In this document: positions 33,301 to 46,312 of the stretch, one piece after another
How the letters are laid out: each line of letters begins with the position of its first letter
Position numbering within the stretch: position 1 is the first letter of the stretch
Made by a program: the position numbers and the translations under genes
Assembly: GCA_030549335.1 (NCBI GenBank)
Contig: CM060188.1
Span: forward strand, 72,198,696-72,262,695
Source: Pontederia crassipes
Taxonomy: Eukaryota; Streptophyta; Magnoliopsida; Commelinales; Pontederiaceae
Length of the DNA: 64,000 nucleotides
Direction: 5' to 3'
The notes under the pieces: model-generated
Databases searched by the model: none
The model's input: the letters and a program-made list of their open reading frames with translations, nothing else
What the model was told of the DNA's origin: nothing

Positions 33301-36300
33301 GCATGATAGAGATTTCAAGTACTTGTCTCTTTGCTACATCGTGACTTTGAAAAATGGCAGCTATTGAGGTTCTTTCACAAAGAAGTGAACTATCATATGA
33401 CATTAGATAATGTTGCTGGAGAAGTATTTGCCACCATAAATATTGAAGAATTCTATAGACTTGAGAATCTAGTAAAAAATCGTCATTACCTGATGCATGA
33501 GAAATCTACGGCCTCAAGAATCAGATGTTCTGATTTTTTGTAAAGTCTAAGAAGTTATTGAAAAGTTTTGGAAAAACTAATATATCTTCTCAAGTCATAT
33601 TCAGAGATGAAATGCTCTCACTATAAAAATGCTAAACATTTTTATGAATATTGCAATTTGGTCCTATAGCACATGATCAAATTGCCAAGTTAATCCTTTC
33701 GGTATTTTTGGAACCCGTATGATCAACATCATCCTGAAAATAGAAACCAACCATTCCTATTTTATAGGGGCAACCATTATCAACCTAATCCTAATTACAA
33801 TTAGGAACCCATAATTCAATAGAAGCCAACTCAACAACCATTACTTTTACCAACCTTAGAATTTCAAAGTTTGAGACTGTATGACAATGTTTAAGAAACA
33901 AGAAGCACTTTTATAGTAACTTGTAGGATTTGTTGATCAAATTTCCATTAAGAGAAAGCTCGTTGAGGCTTCAGTATGCCAATCAAGCATGTCTCAATTG
34001 TACGACCACCCAATACCTTTTAATCTCGACCTAAAAAAATCTCAATGATCATGTTTAAATTGCAAGTCTAAGAAGTGAAAAGCAAACTCCGAAGAGAATA
34101 ATGCCTAGTGAACAAGAAGCTGAGCAAAAAACATCTAAAAGGGACAATTCTATTAAAACCATAACTCAAGAGAAATCGAAATTGCAAACCGAAAACCCAT
34201 GAGAAAATCACAGTCTCTAGCCTCAGCCTTCACAACCTTCTAGGTCAGAGACACCAAAGAGTACCAAAATACCAATTATACCTCAGATCTTTCACCTTAT
34301 GCACTTAGAGAATTACTTTATCGTGAGAGAATGTTTAGAGTTGATCAAGAACATCAATTGTCAAATTTTAGTGGTGTTAAACAAACTTCAAATCAATATT
34401 CCTTTTGTTGAAGTCCTGTAGCAAATGCCAGCTTATGCAAAGTTCTTAAATGAAATTCTATCTAAAAAGGGGGAGTTTGATGTGATTAAGACTATTTTAT
34501 TGATTAAGGATGCAAGTGTTGGTATATTGAGCAAGCTTCCTAACATGCTCAAGGACCCAGACAATTTTTTCATATTCTATGAATTGGACATCTATAAGTG
34601 AAATTACACTATATAATCTAGGTGTCACTGTTAGTGTAATCTCATTATCCATGTGTGAAAATTTGAATGCCTAAGAACCAAAACCAACTAACATGGTACT
34701 TCTGCTAAGGGACAAATTATATTAAGCGACCTAGAGATATTCTAAAAGATGTTTCATTAAGGGCAAGAAAGTTTTCATTCTAGTTGACTTTGTAGTACTG
34801 GACATAGAAGAAGATTCCACTACTTTACTAATCTTAGGAATATCATTTAAAGTAATTGTTGGAGCTTTAATTGATGTGAAAATTTGGCAAACTCATTTTT
34901 CAAGTTAGAGAAGATAAAATTGAGTTTACCTTGAGTCAAACTCAAATGTTTAATGCAAAAAATCACTTGTAAATCTCATGACCCATAGAAAAAGATACAC
35001 AAGAAGTCTCGGCTATGCTTTAGATGCCAGACCCATTAGAGAAGTGTCTTATACTTCAAAAATATAATGACTCTAAAGAAATTTGTACAATCAGATTCTA
35101 GATAGTTCTTTTTAGAAGTTAGGCAAAATGCTAAAGACAAGTCACAACCCCCAAATCATGCCTTCACACCTGTCGATATGATACTTGATGAAGAATGTCC
35201 CACTCCTAATTTTGTCTATAACAATGTTCAAGCACTCCAGATAAAGCTCAAACTACTTCCTTCTATCCTCGGGTATGAATTTCTTGGCCCTAATTTTATT
35301 TTCCCTATCATTGTTAATGCAAGCATGAATGAAGCTCAAACTCATCAATTGTTCGACGTCATTATAAAACATAAAAAATAAATTTGTTATATTATTGATG
35401 TATAAAATGCCTACATCCATTTGACTGTATGCATAGGATACCATAGAAACAAAAAAGATGTGTAGAAGGTCAGAGAAGGTTGAACCCCACCCTTAAAGAT
35501 GCAATTACAAGTTCTAAACTCTTAAATGCATGTCTCATCTACCCCATTTCTGATAGCACTTGGGTTAGTCGCATTCACATTGTTTCTAAGAAAGGTGGAA
35601 TGATATAGTCCAAAATTATAACGGTAAGCTTATACCTTATAGAATATCATTTTCCTTTTTACATTCTAAACTAAATGCTTAAGAGATTAGATAAGCATGA
35701 ATATTTTTGTTACTTAGATAGTGAATTTTTATGCATTCCTATTCAACCTGTTGAACAAGAAAAAAAATGATTACTTGTTCATGTGGTACTTATGCATATA
35801 GAAGAGCCTTTTGTACTTTGTAATTGACCTACTACTTTTTTAAGATGGATTATGACTATTTTTAATTTATTGAAAATATTATGAAAATACATGGATGACT
35901 TCTCATCCATGGATCTCTCCTTGTATCTTGTTTAATTAATCTTGAAAAGTTCTTGTACATATGTGAACAAGTAAACTTGGTTCTAAATTGAGAAAAGTGT
36001 TACTTCATGGTTACACAAGGAGTTGTGTTAGGGCATATTATTAATATCAAAGGCATCCAAGTGGACAAAGCCAATATTGAAGTTATTGAAAAATTACCCC
36101 CACCAATGAATATCAAGGACGTGAAAAACTTTTTGGGCCATGTAGGATTCTATAAGAGGTTATAAAAGATTGTGCCATGATTGATAAAGCTCTCCTGCTT
36201 TGCTTCACAAAAATACTAATTTCAATTATTATAACGACCACTTAGCAACATTAATCAAGACCAAGGAAGTTTTAATTTAAGCTCTTACCACTCGATCACC

Positions 36301-36767
36301 AGACTGAAATATTTTCTTTGAAGTAATGTGTGATCCATGCGACTTTATTGTTGGAGTTGTCTTAGGACAAAATAAAGAAGGCAGAAATCATGTCATCTAC
36401 TATGAAAGCAAAACATTTGACCCTGCCTAGTTGAATTATACAATAGCTGAAAAGGAGATGTTAACAGTAGATTTGATTGAATCCAAAGTTATAGTCTTTA
36501 TTGACTATATGATAGTCAAATATCTATAGCAAAAAAAGGAATCCGAACACAAGTTAATGGGATGGATTCTTTCACATCAAGAATTCGATTTAGAGATCAA
36601 ATAATAAAAAATAAAGCTATGAAACTCAATAACAAATCATCTCTTAAGAATCTCAAAAGATATTACTAAAACTTCCATTCCTTGTAAATGATTCCTTACT
36701 TGATATTTGTTTGTATGTGGATTCGCATTCTTAGTCATCATGATTTGCAGACATAGTCAACTGCTAG

Positions 36768-39014
36768 TGAACAGTTAGAATCGTAACTACATAATTAGCA
36801 CTTAGTTGCTGATCTTCTCTCCTAACTACAATTTGTTATACCTTATTCATATCCTATTATGGATAACTACTACTGGAATGTATATAAAAACACATCAATA
36901 CACAAGAGATTATCAAGGGAAAATATCGTTGTAACATGGTAATAGAGTTTTCTCTTGGAAAAATCTGAAATCAATATGATGTTTGAATCCTCCAACACTT
37001 CTCAACCTTATGCAGCTCTCAATTATGCATAAATGCCCTTGTCCTCTCTCAATCAAATGCATTATTTTCTCTCCATAAAACTATATAACACCCATAAATT
37101 ACTTAGTGTGGAAAACCCAATTTCAACCCATTCTAAAATGTTTCAATCTTCAAGTATTACTTGATACCACAGATCCTTGTTGACTCCACCCTCATCTTCC
37201 TTAAACCCCACTATTGCATCCTCATCCATTATTTCCACCATTTATCTAGATTGGATCTGTCAAGATCAACTCTTCTAAGTTGGATTATTGCATCTCTTAC
37301 TAAGGTGGTTCTACTCACCATCATTGGCCTTAATACAACATCAGAGGCAGGTTTTATTTCAAGCCTTGGACAGCCCCTCCCACCCTCGGCTTCTATAGTT
37401 GACAATGTAACTTCATAGTATCAAAAAGGGGGATCTCTCTATTGTGGCCGACCTTCATCAAGTGAATCATATTGCTGACGAACTTTATGCTGCTGGGCAA
37501 CCACTACCTATGCCTAATTTCAATGCTATTATATTTAACAATCTTGGTGCAACATTCACTGGCATTGTTGCCTCCTTGGCATCTCGACCGACTCTGATTC
37601 CTTATCCAGAATTCCACATCATTATATTGAGTCATGAGATCCATTTGCAAGTGCATTAGTCGTCAAATGCCATTACCACTATTCCTATGGCAAACCATGC
37701 TCATCCACAAAGCAACGTGGATCACTATTCTTCACATGGATAGAACGAAGGACAGGGACATGGTCATGGTGGAGCCAAGGAGAGATCCCTATCGTGTATG
37801 TGAGATCTATGGACACTCACCATATAAGTGTCACTTTCGACACCCAGGCTCCATAGAGCCTCAGAAGATGTCCCATCCTCTTTCGCAAACTTTTATGAGC
37901 ACTCATGCTACTCATTGGGTGCATATACTGAATGGACCATGGACACTGGAGCCACTCATCATGTCATTATTTAGTCTTTGAACATAGTGGACACCTCAAG
38001 GATCTCATCAACTACGTGTCAGTAATGGTAAAACATTCTTATATTGCATCCATATTCCTCTGTTATTTCATATGGCACTTACCCTTTCACCTTTTAGTCT
38101 GTGTTACATGTCCCAAATTTGTCCAAATTCTTAGTTTTTGTTTGCCAATTTGCTCATGAAAATTCTTGTTGCTTTAAGTTTCACCCCTCTTATTCTCTTG
38201 TGAAGGACCGACACACACATCAGGTACTACTACGCGGCACAATTAAGGCAGGTCTCTAACTCTTTCCTACCTCCTCTCGTCCTTGTCATCATCATATGTT
38301 TTCTTTGTTCAGCGCTTTTGTGATCCTGTTTGGCTTGCTCGCCTCGGACATCCCTCTGCACGCAATGCTACCTTAGTTGTTCATCAGCATAATCTTCCTT
38401 GGTTTTCTACATCTATTCCAATATGTCCTAGCTGTCTCATGAGCAAGTCTACACGGTGATCACTTCCTACGACAACAACTAGAAGCTCTGCTCCCTTAGA
38501 TTTAATTTTTTTTCTGATATATGGGGTCTTGCATCTCTTTTATTTTGCTCCAGTCACAAATACTTTGTTATTTTTCTAGATGACTTTTCAAAGTTCATAT
38601 GGTGTGACAATCTAAATGATATATACTTAACCTTTAATCCTATATTTCATTCTCGCACGAAGCATATTGAGATCGATTTTCATTTTATTCATGATGAGGT
38701 TGCACAGCGAGTATAATTGTGAAGTTAATATCTTCCAAAGATCAACTCGTTAATGTCCTAACTAAATCAATCACCGAGTGTCACTTCTAGCCTCCTCCCT
38801 CTTCTGTAGGCAGTTCTTTCAGGGGGTGTTAGAGAAGACATTATATATAGATCAATTAGAATATTAACTACATAATTAGCACTTAGTTGTAGATCTTATC
38901 CATTATTATAGTTTGTTACACCTTATTCATATCCTGTTGGACAACTACTACTGGAGTGTATACAAAAACACATCAATATACAAGAAATTATCAAAGCAAA
39001 ATATTATTGTAACA
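36768..39014 (+). mobile_element. Small Ty1/copia element inside the Athila-like fossil
   Basis: Two short LTRs (about 36768-36935 and 38827-39014) share ACTACATAATTAGCACTTAG, a TTATACCTTATTCATATCCT-like block and a TTGTAACA end. A primer-binding site (TGGTAATAGAG) follows the first, and a purine tract (CAGGGGG) precedes the second. Recognisable parts inside are gag (37160-37670), a knuckle CEICGHSPYKCHFRH (near 37800), the protease start WTMDTGATHHV-like (37935), a pre-integrase WLARLGHPSARNATL block (38330-38390), and the RNase H end TKHIEIDFHFI (38660-38695) with LRGG-type tail. The set suits the Ale/Retrofit group. It is a broken fossil. Confidence 0.8.
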
Positions 39015-40559
39015 GTAGTGAAGTTCCTATCACTAAGTATAACATCTCAAAAAAGAAAAAGAAGATTTTTCACTTAAGTCAAGCGCCACTAATGGGCTAA
39101 TCTCATTCTCTACAAAAACAAATGATCAAATGGTCAATTCAGAAGGTGTATTACTAAACATGAAGTCAATGCAATTATAGAAGCCTATCACGTATACAAT
39201 GGATGTGATAAAGTTCAAAAGACGGCTACAAGAATATTGCATGTAGGTTACTATTAACCTCATATTATTGCAGATGTCAAAGGAGTGAAAATATCACCAA
39301 AAGACATAAAATGCCTGAGATCAGGATACATAAAAAAGAAATATTTTATTTTTGGAGAATTGACTTGATGGGAGCATTCTCAAACTTTGAAATTTTTAAA
39401 TATATACTTGTAGTAGTTGATCGTGTCTTATAGTGGATTGAAGCTATACCTTCCATCATATGTGATTTCGTTGTAGTTTAAAAGATGCTAAGAAAAATTA
39501 TTTTTATTAAATTTGGAATTCCTAATTTAATTATGACATATGATGAAAAATATTTCATTAAAATATAATTTGAAACTATGATGAAGAAGTATGGAATTAA
39601 GCTTAAAATTGCTACACCTTATCATCCATAGACTAGAGTTAAGTAGAAAGTTCAAACATGCAAATCAAATTCATTTTAGAGAAAATTGTTAACATATCAA
39701 GGAAAGATTAGTCAACTAAACTCAATGAAGTTATATGGGCTTGCATAACAACGTACAAAATTGCACTTGGCACTTCACCCTATAGGGTTATGTCATATCC
39801 CTAAACCATATTACAAAATCTTTTGGGCCATTAAACGGAGAGAAGAGAACTTCAATTATCTTAACTTGAATAACCAACATTGGATGTCTATTAAAATGCT
39901 AGAATATACAAGAAAGAACTAAATTGTGGCATGGCACAAAATTTCTGCACAAAGAATTCAGACCAATGCGATTAAGTTTTACTCTTCAACACGAGATTCA
40001 AGTTCTTTACTAGAAAATTAAAATCAAAATGGTCTATACCATTCACTATAGCCAAGTGTTCAAACATGACGCAGTATAATTAAGGAACAAAGGAAATACA
40101 TTCAAAGTTAATTGACACATGTTAAAAATTTACTTCCCTCATTTAACTCTTCATATGAATATTCAAAGTGAAATTAATTTAGCTCCCCAACCTCAGACCT
40201 ATCAAGTTCATAAGTCTATTCTAGGACTATAAACACTTAATCTTGTTGGGAGGCAAACCAATTTAATCTCTGAAATCTATTTCTTATTTCAGGTCAATTC
40301 ATATCTTACTTTTCCTGACTCTCAGGTTGCGGCCCATGTTTGAAGGTATGACTACTTAGTGATGATAGCGACACTAATTCACAAACAATCTCAAGTGGAC
40401 ATGTGGCGACACCTCATAAATCATGCATTTGTCATGGTTCATTATCAATCAACGATCCTTTTGGTCATTATATCATTCCATTGACCCCATTACTATCACG
40501 ATTTTCTCTCTTACAATCGCCCGCCTTCATCATGCCCTAGCATCCCACTAAACCCCCTC

Positions 40560-42130
40560 ATCTTCAGCACATTCCAAGCTCGAGCTTTATACACCCATCA
40601 GGATTGCTATCAGAGGACAAGCCATCGATTGTGCTTGGCGCCTTAAATTAATAGGAGACAACACTTCGTTGAGTGGCCCTTTCACCCTCGACATCAAGCC
40701 TTTAGCATCCGCACCATTGGTCACCCCTTCAAAATCACAACTAGCTTGTCTACCACTAGAGGAGCCATCAAACGCCACTTTCTCCATGCTAGCGATAGCT
40801 CCCACTCCACTGAAATCTCTTCCACCTTGCTCAAAGAAGAAGGTGCCTACTAAAAGGTCTAAAAAGACCAAGTCCACATCTCAACTAGTTTCGCCTCCTT
40901 TAGCAAAAGCATATACGTCGAAAACAAACTTGTCGGTTCGGCTACTCCATATCCTATGTCTACTCTTCTTTACGTTGCAACTTCCATTACCAACTTCATG
41001 GTAGATTCCTGCTCAAGTCGACATTCTACTGATTGTCGATGCTTCTCTAGTGCAAATTGATGTCAAGACAATGAGGATCATTTAGTGAAGCTCCCAAAAT
41101 TGCTCAGGCCACACCTCCTGAAGCACAAGCCGAGCAGCCTCCTAGTGAAGCTCCTTCACTTGAAGCTACCCAAGTTGTGCAACTTGAAAAACAGTAGACA
41201 ATCATCACCGCCACCAGTTCTCTAATGGACAAATCACTATCTAATGTTGCTTCTAAAGTTGAAACCAGTGAAGAAGTCATTGCCCTAGCTTCTGACTCTT
41301 CACCTACTTACTCTGCCAAAAACTTGGCACCAACTCCCATCTAGCTCCATGTGCAGCTCAACCGACGTGACTTCTACCTGATGAGATTTGCTTATGAATC
41401 TACCATGAGTACCCTAGGGTGATACGAAGATGTAAAGCTTCAAATGTATATCGTGGGCATAGATAAGTTTTTCTTCACTACTTGTTGCACTTACCTTGCT
41501 CTCACACTCGAGTTCTTAAGTTCTCTTGATGTAGCTGAAGCTGACAACATTAGTATCTCCTTTCGCCTCTTTCATACCAATTTTAGTTGCACGTTCATCA
41601 ACTTCGCTAATGCATTCTACTTGCTCATCTTCTTTCAAGAAGGCATGCACCTCTTACAAACCTAGTGAAGTATGGACTTGGATCTCCAGGGAAGGCACTC
41701 TTGCCCACCACAAAGTCGACCTCAATTCAAGATCCCCTCATCCAGTACTTCCACACTATGCTCGCCGATACCATGTTCAGCCAATACCACACTAAGTGGA
41801 ATGTCTACGAGATCGAGCTCTTCATTCTCTAGGTATTCTTGAAGGGCAAGAAGGTCAACCTTGCCCACATCTTTCTCAAGGACATGTTGTGTCGTGCCAC
41901 CCAAGAGAAAGACCATATTGCTATTGGCGACCTTATCACTCCAATTGCGAACAAGTGTTGCATTGACCTCACAATCTCGCCATTGTCTACAACATGTCCA
42001 AGCTCACATTCTCCTCAATATAAAGGCTATATACAAGAAGGATGAGAAGTATTATATTATGTACAAGGCAACTAAAACCAACATTGAGCTCCCCAATATT
42101 CAACACACTTCGATCATCAATGGATGCAAC
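40560..42130 (+). mobile_element. Third-ORF region of the Athila-like element (ATHILA ORF-1-like)
   Basis: This region lies between pol and the place where a 3' LTR is expected. It begins with a Ser/Pro-rich part (40669-41000). Then it shows blocks like RRDFYLMRFAYESTM and LALTLEFLSSLDV, an ISFRLFHTNFSCTFINFANAF block, and LIT-type residues near 41930. That order resembles the plant ATHILA ORF-1/plant transposon protein family seen downstream of, or within, Athila elements. It is sometimes described as occupying the envelope-like position. It is decayed, and no envelope function should be assumed. Confidence 0.55.
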
Positions 42131-42580
42131 TAGGCATTATTCACAGCTGACGAGTTAACTCATCAGGATCGTCCAAATTAGACTACATATCATCTACTCA
42201 TCTTGGTGACTCACCTTTCCTATCTTCAATTTTATTTGAAGAACAAAAGAAAAGTGCGTTAACCAAGATCCTCATTGTGCAGAATCAGGAACTTAAACAG
42301 GACAATGCAAAGTTGAACGAAGATATTAAGACTATTCTTAACCACTTATAGGATAAGGACAATATTTGAGTTGATGCTTCTTCCAACTTTGATGATACCC
42401 CTTGTTCTGAATGAACTACCCTATCACAATTGCAATTCAATACCGAGGACAATGTTGGGTTCAAAAGTAATGGAGTATTCATGTCACTATTTTGAAACGC
42501 CAACTGAAGTACTATAAAATTATTTTGTTGTCTCTTTTGTAATGTTGAATCACTATCTTCTTTAGAAAATTCCATCCATA

Positions 42581-43342
42581 TAAGAGTCTAAGTATATATT
42601 TAAGTTGAAATCATTTCAACTCTACAAATACCCTATTCATTTCTTTTTAACACCCCTTTAGTCTAATGTGTAAATAAATTAAAATTCCTTCCATCGGTTT
42701 GTTTAATATCAACCATCCTCTTGTTCATGTTGTTACTAAGTATAATGCATGTTTGTGATGATTACGAAAATTTTCTGTTAAGTCTTCTCTACTACTTTCC
42801 TAAGTGATAATAGAGAGAAACATGACTAGTGAGCCACATACTACATGTATTTTATTTTGAATTGTCTTATCTATGCATCTCTAGAAGAACTTTTCATTAG
42901 TAAGACCTTGTGCACAACCCAAAGTTACATTGCATCCAAGTTGTTTCTTGTCGCGCTTTATGTCAGATTAAATAGTCATGAACTTATTACTCATTTGAGA
43001 TAGTTATTTGCTTATTATTAGGAGTATAAAGTAAAAGTCGCAAACCTAGAAACCATTGCAATTAAGTGTCATTCTATTATTTGACTATTGGATCTCTTCT
43101 TATCTCATAACTCTACTTCACTAATTTACTCATTTGGGGAAGTCATACTCCCAATAGTACGCTTGCGGTAAGTAAATCTTGCACAATAGCCCTAACATCT
43201 AATGTAGTATTTCAAGCTAAATACTTGAGAATAGGTTAGTGAAATTTTCTCTTTTTTATATTTGCCCAGAAATCTATGTCATATATTTGCCCAGAAATCT
43301 ATGTCATAATATAATCAATTAATAAAAGTAAAAGTCATAATA
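42581..43342. other. Intergenic stretch with a 25-bp tandem duplication
   Basis: Nothing gene-like is seen. A 25-bp unit (TTTGCCCAGAAATCTATGTC plus five bases) is duplicated head to tail at 43261-43310. The stretch may include the worn 3' end of the Athila-like element. Confidence 0.45.
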
Positions 43343-43660
43343 CCACAAGAAAACTGCCGAATAGCGATGCGATTACTCTATAGCATCAATTTAGCGTCGC
43401 ATTAGCGTTACCGAATGTTGACACTATTAGGTGCTACGCGATGCTACTTCACCACTATTATCACATGCGAAAATTAAAAAACGCGCGACAAATGTAGCGC
43501 TAAATTAGTGTCTTAGCGTCACCATGATTGCGATGCTAAGTCGATGCTAAAATAAGAGGCAATATTAGAGCCGGTGTCTTGCGTTGTATTGGCATCGACA
43601 GTTGCGACATTATATTCGCGTCGAAGGATTGCGACACTAAGTAGACGCTAGTTTGTGCTC
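43343..43660. mobile_element. CACTA-like subterminal region
   Basis: The segment starts ACCACAAGAAAACTGCCG, a degenerate CACTACAAGAAAA end. It then carries dense GCGTC, GATGCTA and GCGACACTA motifs, the same type as in the intact CACTA element at 22786-24824. A second, shorter block of such motifs lies at 46165-46312. Confidence 0.6.
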
Positions 43661-44068
43661 TTTTGGAAATATATGTTATATATTGTATATAGTATACTAT
43701 ATAATACTATACTATACCATACTATTTTATACTATACTATATTATATTATACTATACTATAGATTATACTATATTATACACCATACTATAATATATTAAT
43801 CTATAATATGATATACAAAAATTAATATATCATGCTATACATACATTATACTCCAATTCCCAAATTCCAAAATTGGGGGAATAGTGCTTCTTCATTTTCC
43901 ATGGGATTCAAATGGTGATTGTCAGAGTTCTGACTGTTAGATTATCGTAAAATTTGTATCTCCTGTAGACCACGACAGCAAAGATTTTTCAGTATTCTTT
44001 GATGATTTTAAGAGGCCAGACGACAGAGTTAAAAACCTAGGAAAAAAAGACTTACGACGGTTGTCGAT

Positions 44069-44215
44069 GTGAGTATACATACATATACACATACACATCT
44101 ACATATACATATACATATATATATATATATATCTTACATATATACATATTATAAACTATATATGAATATAGACATACATACATTTATACATATACATATA
44201 TACATACATATACAT

Positions 44216-44269
<54 letters not shown>

Positions 44270-44282
44270 ACATACATACATA
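44069..44282. repeat. Compound (TA)/(CA)/(CATA) microsatellite
   Basis: Over 200 bases consist almost only of alternating TA, CA and CATA units. The apparent open frame is an artefact of the repeat. Confidence 0.95.
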
Positions 44283-44359
44283 TCTACATATGCATTCATA
44301 TACCCACAAAGACTCCTTTTTTGGCCTTTGGTTTTAGCTTTCCTTTGTTAACATGGTAA

Positions 44360-46145
44360 TATGTTGGACAGCAAAAAACTTTCAGATTAGTATAATTTGC
44401 AAAATTTCTTAATCATACTTCAATAGGAGTTTTCAAATCGATCACGATTGTAGGACTCCGATTCAACAAGTAACATGTTGTGCTAACAATCTCAACCCAA
44501 AATGGCTTATTCAGGCTAGAATTCAAGAGCATGCACCATGCCCTCTTCAAAAGTATTATGTTCATGTGTTCTACTACACCATTCTATTGCGGTATATCTT
44601 TGATAATGCAATGTCTGGAAATGCCTTCATCCTTGCAGAACTTATCAAATTCTGATGACTAGAAGTCCAACCTATTATCGACGATACGAAAGTGTTTTAC
44701 CTTTCTCGATATTTGATTCTCCATCAGAATCTTTCATTGCTTGAAGGCTTCAAATGCCTCACTCTTGTGCTTCATCATGAATACTCATGTCATCCTTGAA
44801 TAATCATAAATAATCATCCATCACGGATAGAAAGTAAACCTCTTAGACATGGAACATGAGAGCAGACCCAATAGTCAGCGTGGATGTAATCAAGTGTTGC
44901 CTTCATCTTATGCACGACTTTGCTGAATTGATATCATTTTTGTTTGTTGAAGATGTGGTGCTTGCAGAATCTTATTCAAATATCTTTTAACCATTCAAAA
45001 GATTGCGCTTACTGAGGATGTCCATCCCTTTTTTACTCCTATGTCCAAATCGCATGTGCCATAATTTGGATGCTTCTTATTCTGATTTGGATGAACTACC
45101 CACTGCAACTACGTCAGAAATTATTGTGCCTTGTAGTATGTATAAGGACTTTTGTTTGACTCATCTCATGACTTCAACATCATTCTTGCTGACCGTGAGA
45201 ACACCTTCTGCAGCATCCATCTAATATTCTTTGGAGTCCAAAACTCCAAACGATATCAGCTTTTTCTTTAGTTGGGGAACATGATGGATCATCATCCGAT
45301 TGTCATGAGTTTTGATATGAATTGAGCCAATTTCAACTATTTTACAAGCTGCATCATTGCCCATGATGATGTTTTCACCACCAATATTTTGATAAGTTGA
45401 GAACCACTCTTTGTGTGAAGTCATACGATAGGAACATTCTGAATTTAGAACCTAACTCTCCTTCAAACATCTCTGATAAGACACCATGAGAACCAAATCG
45501 TCATCATTAGATTTGCAACTCTGGCGTACTACTGCAGCAACCGTGTCCTTCTTCTTTTTGGGACAATCCTTCTTCCAGTGATCAGGTTCTTTATAGTAGT
45601 TGCAAATGTCTTTTAGATTAATGTTCTTCTTCTTCGACTTACCCTTCTTAGGGTTTGGATGATGTTCCTTCTCAGTAGTTGTTGCTAACCCTGCGGCCTG
45701 AGTCTCCACAGCCTTGCCAGACGCTTATTATGAAGTTCACGAGTATATAGACTCGATCTTACTTCTTTCAGAGTAATTGTGTCTCTTCATATGAAAATAG
45801 ACTAAACAATTTTTTTGTATGATGAAGGAAGAAACATCAACAGAAGTATGACAACATCTTCATCCTCAATCTTCACATCTATATTTCATAATTTCATTAA
45901 CAGAGTGTTCATCTGATCAAGATGATCTTTCAGAAGGGTACCTTCTTGCATGCGGAGGGCAAACAGACGTTATTTCAACAGCAACTTATTAATTAGAGAC
46001 TTGGTCATGTAGAGGCTCTCAAGTTTCGATCATAGACCAGCCACCTTTTCTTCATTGGTGACAACGATAATCACCTCGTCCTTTAATCACAAAAGGATCA
46101 TAGAGTGCGTCTTCTCTTCCTGTGCCATCAAATTTGCGAGGTTGA
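44360..46145 (-). mobile_element. Copia (C4) front half: gag, protease, integrase, minus strand
   Basis: On the minus strand from right to left are gag (46140-45720, KLESLYMTKSL), a zinc knuckle (45570-45620, CNYYKEPDHWKKDC) and the protease-side block EWFSTYQNIGGENIIMG with HHVPQLKKKLISFGVLDS (45230-45424). Integrase follows, ending near 44400 with a TACYLV-like region (45000-44400). It belongs to the same general copia lineage as the plus-strand half to its right, but lies in the opposite orientation. Broken fossil. Confidence 0.8.
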
Positions 46146-46164
46146 CCTCTTTCTAACGCTAAAG

Positions 46165-46312
46165 TATCATCACAAGGATGCGACACTATTGTGATGCTAC
46201 TTTACACGATGCAAGAGTGGTGTCATAGTTGACCGACACGATCATGAGGCGATGGTGACACTAGGAAGAATGTGACGCGATTATAATATCATATTGTTGA
46301 CTCAATAGAGGA
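46165..46312. mobile_element. CACTA-like motif block between the two copia halves
   Basis: This short block has ATGCGACACTATTGTGATGC, CGACACGATC and GTGACGCGATT motifs, similar in kind to the subterminal repeats at 43350-43650. It separates minus-strand gag from plus-strand reverse transcriptase. No clean CACTA terminus is visible. Confidence 0.45.

Larger units (their letters stand above)
33300..42580 (+). mobile_element. Athila-like Ty3/gypsy element, degraded, hosting a small copia
   Basis: In order on the plus strand are gag (33331-33700, LVKNRHYLMHEKS), a protease region (34390-34880, INIPFVEVL and QMPAYAKFLNEILSKKGE) and reverse transcriptase. The RT region covers about 35178-36170 (LPSILGYEFLGPNFIFP, then PPPMNIKDVKNFLGHVGFY). 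RNase H follows at 36318-36470 (FEVMCDPCDFIVGVVLGQ). After the inserted copia comes integrase (39080-39830, WRIDLMGAF, YILVVVDRV and KIATPYHP). Last is an extra ORF region at 40560-42130, the position where Athila elements carry their third ORF. LTRs could not be delimited. It is broken by many changes and looks the oldest LTR element in the window. Confidence 0.8.

Noticed and set aside
44069-44359. 96-codon frame rich in Ile, His, Thr and Tyr
   Set aside because: It is a translation of the compound TA/CA microsatellite.
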